Below are positions 41,892-49,325 of a DNA stretch of 49,325 nucleotides, in pieces; within the stretch, counting starts at the first letter, position 1, and each line of letters begins with the position of its first letter. Made by a program: the position numbers and the translations under genes. The notes beneath the pieces are model-generated. The model did not search any database and was not told the origin of the DNA. It saw only the letters and a program-made list of their open reading frames with translations. Where the stretch lies: positions 1 through 49,325 of the forward strand of contig NZ_NTGE01000039.1 in the NCBI RefSeq assembly GCF_002291145.1, given 5' to 3'. Source of the DNA: Streptomyces sp. SA15. GTDB lineage: Bacteria > Actinomycetota > Actinomycetes > Streptomycetales > Streptomycetaceae.

Positions 41892-43703
41892 ATGCGTCGC
41901 CCTGTCGCGCGCAAGCTGTCGGTCCTGGCGGTTTCGGTCGCCGTGGTGTCGGTGGGAGCGGCCGCGCCGCCCACCCCTCGAACTACCGCTGTTGAGAAGG
42001 CGCCCCTCGCCGTCGGCTACGGCGGTGCCGTCGCCAGCGTCGACGCGGACGCCTCCGCCGCCGGCATCGAGGTGTTGAAGAAGGGCGGCAACGCCGTGGA
42101 CGCGGCCGTCGCCACGGCCGCCGCGCTCGGCGTCACCGAGCCCTACTCCTCCGGCATCGGCGGAGGCGGCTACTTCGTCTACTACGACGCCAAGTCCCGC
42201 AAGGTGCACACGATCGACGGCCGCGAAACCGCGCCGCTGAGCGCCGACGAGAACCTGTTCGTGGAGAACGGCAAGCCGCTCGCCTTCGCCGACGCCGTCA
42301 GCAGCGGCCTCGGCGTCGGCACTCCGGGCACCCCGGCCACCTGGCAGACGGCGCTCGACAAGTGGGGTAGCAAGGAGCTGGGCAGCGTGCTGAAGCCGGC
42401 CGAGCGGATCGCTCGGGACGGTTTCGTCGTCGACGACACGTTCCGCTCGCAGACGGCCGCCAACGAGAGGCGGTTCCGGTACTTCCCGGACACCGCCGAG
42501 CTGTTCCTGCCGGACGGCCAACTGCCCGTCGTCGGCTCCACCTTCAAGAACCCCGACCTCGCCCGCACCTACCGGGAGCTGGCCGACAAGGGCGTCGGCG
42601 CGATCTACCACGGCGACTTGGGCGACGACATCGTCGACACCGTCAACGATCCGCCCGTGGACCCGGGTTCGGGCTGGAACGCCCGCCCGGGCGAGCTGTC
42701 GGAGAAGGACCTCGCGGCCTACCGCGCCAAGCCGCAGGCGCCCACCAGGACGTCGTACCGCGGCCTCGGCGTCTACTCCATCGCGCCCTCCTCCTCCGGC
42801 GGCACCTCCGTCGGCGAGGCCCTCAACATCCTGGAGAACACGGACCTTTCGAAGGCGAGCGAGGTCCAGTACCTGCACCGCTACATCGAGGCCAGCCGGA
42901 TCGCGTTCGCGGACCGGGGGCGCTGGGTCGGCGACCCCGCCTTCGAGGACGTACCGACGAAACAGCTGCTGTCGCAGCAGTACGCCGACTCGCGGGCGTG
43001 CCTCATCAAGGACGACGCCGTGCTCACCAGCCCCCTCGCACCGGGCGACCCGCGCAACCCGGCGGCCTGCGCCACCGGCGGAACGGCGGCCGAGACGACG
43101 TACGAGGGCGAGAACACCACGCACCTGACGGCGGCCGACAAGTGGGGCAACGTCGTCGCCTACACGCTGACCATCGAGCAGACCGGCGGCAGCGGCATCA
43201 CCGTCCCCGGCCGCGGGTTCATCCTCAACAACGAGCTGACGGACTTCTCCTTCGCCCCGGCCAACCCGGCCGTGCACGACCCGAACCTGCCGGGTCCGGG
43301 CAAGCGGCCGCGCTCGTCGATCTCGCCGACGATCGTGCTCGACCAGCACGACAAGCCGGTGGTGGCGCTGGGTTCGCCCGGTGGCGCGACCATCATCACG
43401 ACCGTGCTGCAGACACTGACCGGGTTCCTCGACCGGCGGCTGCCGCTGGTCGACGCCATCGCCGCGCCACGCGCCAGCCAGCGCAACGCGGCCCAGACCG
43501 AACTCGAACCCGCGCTCTACAACGACAACACCACCACCGGCCTCAAGGCCCAGCTGGAAGCCATCGGGCACTCCTTCAGGCAGAACCCGGAGATCGGCGC
43601 GACCACGGGCGTGCAGCGGCTGCCGAACGGCAAGTGGCTGGCCGCAGCCGAGAAGGTACGGCGGGGCGGCGGCTCGGCGATGGTGGTGTACCCGGCCCCG
43701 TAA
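41892..43703 (+). CDS. ggt: Gamma-glutamyltransferase
   Basis: 603 residues, secreted. The signal peptide (VARKLSVLAVSVAVVSVGAA) is followed by the large subunit (GGNAVDAAVATAAALGVTEP, SSGIGGGGYFVYYD). The self-cleavage site is ENTTHLTAADKWGN, with T409 as the predicted new N-terminus and nucleophile of the small subunit. Conserved small-subunit text includes GFILNNELTDFSF and RPRSSISPTIVL. It transfers or hydrolyses the gamma-glutamyl group of glutathione and related compounds outside the cell. ATG 41892 is 5 bases after GGAGG. It converges on the Clp gene with only 9 bases between stops. Confidence 0.93.
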   Translation: MRRPVARKLSVLAVSVAVVSVGAAAPPTPRTTAVEKAPLAVGYGGAVASVDADASAAGIEVLKKGGNAVDAAVATAAALGVTEPYSSGIGGGGYFVYYDAKSRKVHTIDGRETAPLSADENLFVENGKPLAFADAVSSGLGVGTPGTPATWQTALDKWGSKELGSVLKPAERIARDGFVVDDTFRSQTAANERRFRYFPDTAELFLPDGQLPVVGSTFKNPDLARTYRELADKGVGAIYHGDLGDDIVDTVNDPPVDPGSGWNARPGELSEKDLAAYRAKPQAPTRTSYRGLGVYSIAPSSSGGTSVGEALNILENTDLSKASEVQYLHRYIEASRIAFADRGRWVGDPAFEDVPTKQLLSQQYADSRACLIKDDAVLTSPLAPGDPRNPAACATGGTAAETTYEGENTTHLTAADKWGNVVAYTLTIEQTGGSGITVPGRGFILNNELTDFSFAPANPAVHDPNLPGPGKRPRSSISPTIVLDQHDKPVVALGSPGGATIITTVLQTLTGFLDRRLPLVDAIAAPRASQRNAAQTELEPALYNDNTTTGLKAQLEAIGHSFRQNPEIGATTGVQRLPNGKWLAAAEKVRRGGGSAMVVYPAP

Positions 43704-43712
43704 TGATCACAG

Positions 43713-46256
<2,544 letters not shown>

Positions 46257-46506
46257 GGCGTTCCCATCCGGCGTCCCTGCGCGGGCAGGGTCGCCCTCGC
46301 TGATCGACGTGCCGGAGTCGGGTAACCCGGGCGGAACCTGGTTACACCTGGGGTGCGGTTTCGTAGAACACCTTCGCACGATCGGGGGCCGGGGGCACCT
46401 CCAGAGAGCCGCCCGCGGCCCCGACAGCGGTTTTCGGGTCAGTGGTCTTCCATCAGTGGTCCTCGAGGAGGGTCGGCTCCGCTCGTGCGGTTCGGCAGGC
46501 CGTACC

Positions 46507-47274
46507 TCAGCGTGCCGTCAGGATCCGCGGCCCGGACTCCGTGATCGCCACGGTGTGCTCCGCGTGCGCCGCCCGGGAGCCGTCGTTCGTACGCAGGGTC
46601 CAGCCGTCCGGCGCCGCGTGGTAGCCGTCCGTGCCGCCGCCGATGACCATCGGTTCGATGGCGAGGACCATGCCGTGCCTCAGGGGAAGGCCACGCCCCG
46701 GTCGGCCCTCGTTCGGGACCGGCGGGTCCTCGTGCATACGGCGGCCGATGCCGTGGCCGCCGAAGCCGTCCGGGATGCCGTACCCCGCCGCGCGGCACAC
46801 CGAGCCGATCGCGTGCGCGATGTCGCCGATGCGGTTGCCCACCACCGCCGCCTCGATGCCCGCCGCGAGCGCCCGCTCGGCCGTCTCGATCAGCCGCAGG
46901 TCGGCCGCGCGCGGCCTGCCCACCACGAAGCTGATCGCCGAGTCGCCGGCCCAGCCGCCCAGCTCCGCGCCGCAGTCGATGGAGACCAGGTCGCCGTCGC
47001 GCAGCCGGTAGCGGGTCGGGATGCCGTGCACGATCGCGTCGTTCACGGACGCGCAGACGACGGCCGGGAAGGCCGTGGGCGCGAACGAGGGCCGGTAGCC
47101 GAGGAAGGGCGAGCCCGCCCCCGCCTCACGCAGCACGTCGTGCGCCACCTCGTTCAGCTCCAGCAGGGAGACGCCCACGTCAGCGGCCTTTCGTACGGCC
47201 GTCAGGGCGCGGCCGACGACCTGGCCCGCCTCGTACATGGCGTCGATCGATGTATCTGTCTTCAGCTCCACCAT
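46507..47274 (-). CDS. map: Type I methionine aminopeptidase (additional copy type)
   Basis: 255 residues. Metal ligands are present: DLVSIDCGAELGGWAGDSAI (two Asp), GHGIGRRMHEDP (His), LAIEPMV (Glu) and AEHTVAIT (Glu). The substrate pocket text is FAPTAFPAVVCASVNDAIVH. It removes N-terminal Met from nascent proteins. It has no N-terminal zinc-finger extension. It is divergent from a small XRE regulator, with only 32 bases between starts, and a perfect palindrome lies in that gap, so the regulator probably controls it. Confidence 0.92.
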   Translation of the reverse strand: MVELKTDTSIDAMYEAGQVVGRALTAVRKAADVGVSLLELNEVAHDVLREAGAGSPFLGYRPSFAPTAFPAVVCASVNDAIVHGIPTRYRLRDGDLVSIDCGAELGGWAGDSAISFVVGRPRAADLRLIETAERALAAGIEAAVVGNRIGDIAHAIGSVCRAAGYGIPDGFGGHGIGRRMHEDPPVPNEGRPGRGLPLRHGMVLAIEPMVIGGGTDGYHAAPDGWTLRTNDGSRAAHAEHTVAITESGPRILTAR

Positions 47275-47284
47275 GCCAATTACT

Positions 47285-47294
47285 ATACCGGTAT
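47285..47294. promoter_or_regulatory. Palindromic operator between map and XRE genes
   Basis: ataccggtat at 47285-47294 is a perfect 10-base palindrome in an AT-richer stretch; a half-site (acggtat) recurs at 47302-47308, overlapping the XRE start. The spacing of only 32 bases between divergent starts means both transcripts would be leaderless or nearly so. Confidence 0.6.
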
Positions 47295-47306
47295 TACAAT
47301 GACGGT

Positions 47307-47558
47307 ATGGTGCGTACCCCTCTCACCCCCGAAGAACGCGAACGCGGCGAGCGGCTCGGCCGGTTGCTGCGCGAGGCCCGCGGCGGCCGCAGCATGACGG
47401 ACGTCGCGGCGAGCGCCGGTATCTCGGCGGAGACCCTCCGGAAGATCGAGACGGGGCGTGCGCCGACGCCGGCGTTCTTCACGGTCGCGGCGCTGGCGCA
47501 GGCCCTCGGACTGTCGATGGACGACTTGGCGGGGCGGTGCGTGCTGGTCGGATTGTGA
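47307..47558 (+). CDS. Small XRE-family regulator
   Basis: 83 residues from ATG 47307. It is a single helix-turn-helix domain (EERERGERLGRLLREARGGR, VAASAGISAETLRKIETGRA, FFTVAALAQALGLSMDDLAG). There is no ligand domain. The tiny gap to the divergent map gene and the palindrome there point to autoregulation and control of map. The gene appears leaderless since no Shine-Dalgarno precedes the ATG. Confidence 0.88.
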   Translation: MVRTPLTPEERERGERLGRLLREARGGRSMTDVAASAGISAETLRKIETGRAPTPAFFTVAALAQALGLSMDDLAGRCVLVGL

Positions 47559-47668
47559 AGCAAGTGCGCAGGCCGCCGCACTGTGCGTTCCAGCAGGCCG
47601 GGCGTAGTCTGCGTCCGGTCGGAAAACTTCCTGTAGCGCTCCCGTAACACGGCTGGTGTTGCCTTACG

Positions 47669-47686
47669 GACCGGAGTGCTCCGGTC
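47669..47686. promoter_or_regulatory. Palindrome over the translation start region of the repeat protein
   Basis: gaccggag, TG, ctccggtc forms a perfect 8-base stem five bases before the Shine-Dalgarno AGGAG (47691-47695). As DNA it could be an operator; as RNA a compact hairpin next to the ribosome binding site. Confidence 0.45.
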
Positions 47687-47702
47687 TGGCAGGAGTTGGG
47701 CG

Positions 47703-49325
47703 ATGACTCTGGATCAACTCCCCAGTCAAGTGCGGGAGTTCGCGAACTACCTGGACGGTCTGCTGGCGCGCCTGGACCAGAACGGCGGTTGGTGCGGGGT
47801 GTTCTGGCAGCGCGACCCGGACGGCATGCAGGCCTGTCTCGACGGGCGTGAGATGCCGCCCTGGGACGTCGTGGAGTCGCTGCTGCAGGACCTTGCCGCA
47901 CAGTACGGCCCCGGTGGCGCCGCTCCGGAGGTCGAACGCGCCCGCGCCCTGCACGCCGCCGCGCTCGTCGCGTACGACGCCCGGCCCGGCGGGCGCGACG
48001 CCCTCGGGGACCGGTTCGACGTGATGATCCGCGAGCAGCGGTACGCCGCCGAACGACAGGCGGAACTGGGCCGGCTGCTCGCCTCCGCCACCACCCAGGA
48101 GGAGGCCGACGCCATCCGCCTCGACCTCGCCTGGGCCCGCGACGACCACGAACGAGCGACCCGCCGCTGCGCCGAACTCCGCTCACGCATGGCGGAACTG
48201 GACCGACGCTCGACCGACAACCAGGTCCAGGCGATCCGACGCGGGCAGGCGGGGGACGGGGGCGTGTTCCGCGTCGGGGACAGGGCGGGCGAAGCGGGGA
48301 GGGGCGGCGGCGGGGCGCGTGGGGGCGGCTCTTATGGCGGGGGGTCGGACGGGCGTGAGTCGTACGGCGGGCAGACCGGCACGCGGGAGTCGCGTGGCGT
48401 CGGGTCGGATGGGCGCGAGTCGTACGGCGGGCGGCCGGGGCGTGAGTCGTACGGCGGGCAGACCGGCACGCGGGAGTCGCGTGGCGCGGGGTCGGATGGG
48501 CGCGATGCGTACGGCGGGCGGCCGGGGCGTGAGTCGTACGGCGGCCAAACGGGCACGCGGGAGTCGCGTGGCGCGGGGTCGGATGGGCGTGAGTCGTACG
48601 GCGGGGAACCGGGCTCGCGTGAGTCGTACGGCGACACGCACGATACGTACGGCGCGGGGCCGGACACGCTCGAGTCGTACGGCGGGCAACCGGACACGCG
48701 CCGTGCCTACGGCGCGGGGCCGGACATCCACGAGTCGTACGCCGAGCAACCGGAGACGCGCGAGTCGTACGGCGAGCGAGCGGGCGGGCACGGCGGGTAT
48801 GGACCCTCCGGCGCGCGATCGGGCGCGGGCCCCGCAGGTCCCTCGTACGACTCCGGGTTCCCCGACATACCGCAGCAGCGCGACGCGCGGTCCGCCGCCG
48901 AGACGATCGCCCGGCGTGAGAGGGAGCGGGCCAAGGGCTGGGCGGCGGACACGTATGACACCCGTGCGGGTCTGGGCGACCCCCGTCACCAGGACTCCGC
49001 CCGCCTGTCCGGGCCTGGCAAAGCCGCCGCCGACGGGATGACCGGTATGCCGGCCGGACCTGGTACATCCGGTCCCGCCCAGGCCACGAACCCCGAGCAC
49101 GATCCCCGCTTCCCCGCTACGACGGAGCAGGCCCCCGCCCCACCAGAGCCGACCCCCACCCCCAAGCAGCGCAAGCGGCGCCGCGGCGGTGCCCGCTTCG
49201 CCGGGATGGTCGAGGAGGAGGCCGCCCCCGTCGTCGTACCGCCGACCGCCGTACCGGATGTACCCGCCGCGCCCGCCGCCACCGGCCGCACCCCGCGCGG
49301 GGCCCGGTTCGCCGGGGCCGCCAAG
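47703..49325 (+). CDS. Large repeat protein with Ser-Tyr-Gly-rich tandem repeats (3' truncated)
   Basis: The frame opens at ATG 47703 (AGGAG seven bases upstream) and remains open for 541 codons to the window edge. Residues 1-about 175 form an ordered, helical domain with little similarity that I can name (VREFANYLDGLLARLDQNGG, DVMIREQRYAAERQAELGRL, RLDLAWARDDHERATRRCAE). Residues about 195-370 are low complexity: an exact 87-base (29-residue) unit repeats three times, with RESYGG motifs, then degenerates. After that come a charged helix (AAETIARRERERAKGWAADT) and a Pro/Ala-rich tail with two copies of RGARFAG. It looks intracellular and intrinsically disordered. Function unknown. Confidence 0.8.
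   Translation, partial: MTLDQLPSQVREFANYLDGLLARLDQNGGWCGVFWQRDPDGMQACLDGREMPPWDVVESLLQDLAAQYGPGGAAPEVERARALHAAALVAYDARPGGRDALGDRFDVMIREQRYAAERQAELGRLLASATTQEEADAIRLDLAWARDDHERATRRCAELRSRMAELDRRSTDNQVQAIRRGQAGDGGVFRVGDRAGEAGRGGGGARGGGSYGGGSDGRESYGGQTGTRESRGVGSDGRESYGGRPGRESYGGQTGTRESRGAGSDGRDAYGGRPGRESYGGQTGTRESRGAGSDGRESYGGEPGSRESYGDTHDTYGAGPDTLESYGGQPDTRRAYGAGPDIHESYAEQPETRESYGERAGGHGGYGPSGARSGAGPAGPSYDSGFPDIPQQRDARSAAETIARRERERAKGWAADTYDTRAGLGDPRHQDSARLSGPGKAAADGMTGMPAGPGTSGPAQATNPEHDPRFPATTEQAPAPPEPTPTPKQRKRRRGGARFAGMVEEEAAPVVVPPTAVPDVPAAPAATGRTPRGARFAGAAK
48372..48632 (+). repeat. Three 87-base tandem repeats inside the repeat protein
   Basis: The sequence around cagaccggcacgcggga recurs at 48372, 48459 and 48546 with exactly 87-base spacing, coding for a 29-residue unit that contains QTGTRESRGAG, SDGRESYGG and RPGRESYGG. 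The third copy passes into diverged copies after about 48600. The repeats keep the reading frame. Confidence 0.85.

Noticed and set aside
46257..46506. HspR (HAIR) or ClgR box upstream of the ClpC-like gene
   Set aside because: No CTTGAGT-N7-ACTCAAG repeat and no convincing ClgR motif was found; only loose ggtaac/gttacc pairs are present.
48345..48640. CRISPR-like array
   Set aside because: The 87-base repeats are contiguous without unique spacers, keep a reading frame and have no cas genes nearby.
48183..49100. Several long antisense frames with Arg/Pro or Tyr/Ser repeats at the window end
   Set aside because: They only reflect the 87-base repeats on the opposite strand. The sense frame from 47703 has a good Shine-Dalgarno and an ordered N-terminal domain.

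Overview
The window is about 49 kb of very GC-rich DNA with strong third-position G/C bias, many GTG and TTG starts, Tat and lipoprotein signals, and families typical of Streptomyces (PcaDC fusion, map/XRE pair, ClpC-like Hsp100, B3/B4 plus XRE pair). I read it as a Streptomyces chromosome segment. No rRNA, tRNA or CRISPR array was seen.

Region 1 (1-7.4 kb) is a gene graveyard. After an intact LysR gene come two broken IS630 transposases, a gutted S8 peptidase, another transposase relic, a frameshifted secreted peptide, a TetR tail, an open reading frame made of half an amidohydrolase and half an SGNH hydrolase, an S8 peptidase tail, and a broken B3/B4 plus XRE pair. Region 2 (7.4-16.0 kb) is intact and all on the minus strand: a sugar-type ABC transporter (binding protein, permease, ATPase) coupled to a serine hydrolase, then an MHS-type MFS transporter, a nitronate monooxygenase, a LysR regulator and a tautomerase. 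This looks like a small uptake and catabolism block. Region 3 (16.2-21.3 kb) is debris (ISKra4, homocysteine methyltransferase, LysR tail, NB-ARC, excalibur) around one intact operon, a Tat amidase with a small coupled partner.

Region 4 (21.3-34.2 kb) is a redox island: cytochrome bd oxidase (cydAB), a lone SdhB, a membrane protein, a lone cytochrome c oxidase subunit II, then three hemerythrin proteins, a ferritin-like diiron protein, four small unknown proteins and a RecQ-type helicase. Three genes here share a SigB-like promoter geometry, and the three hemerythrins share a C-terminal tail motif. This is the best candidate for an undescribed functional system.

Region 5 (34.8-49.3 kb) begins with an IS110 relic abutting pcaL, then looks like ordinary chromosome: metallo-beta-lactamase fold hydrolase, exonuclease III whose stop codon lies in a MITE, a small conserved protein, a secreted CocE/NonD-type hydrolase, a membrane-anchored unknown protein, gamma-glutamyltransferase, a ClpC-like ATPase, methionine aminopeptidase with a divergent XRE regulator, and a long open-ended protein with 29-residue Ser-Tyr-Gly-rich repeats.
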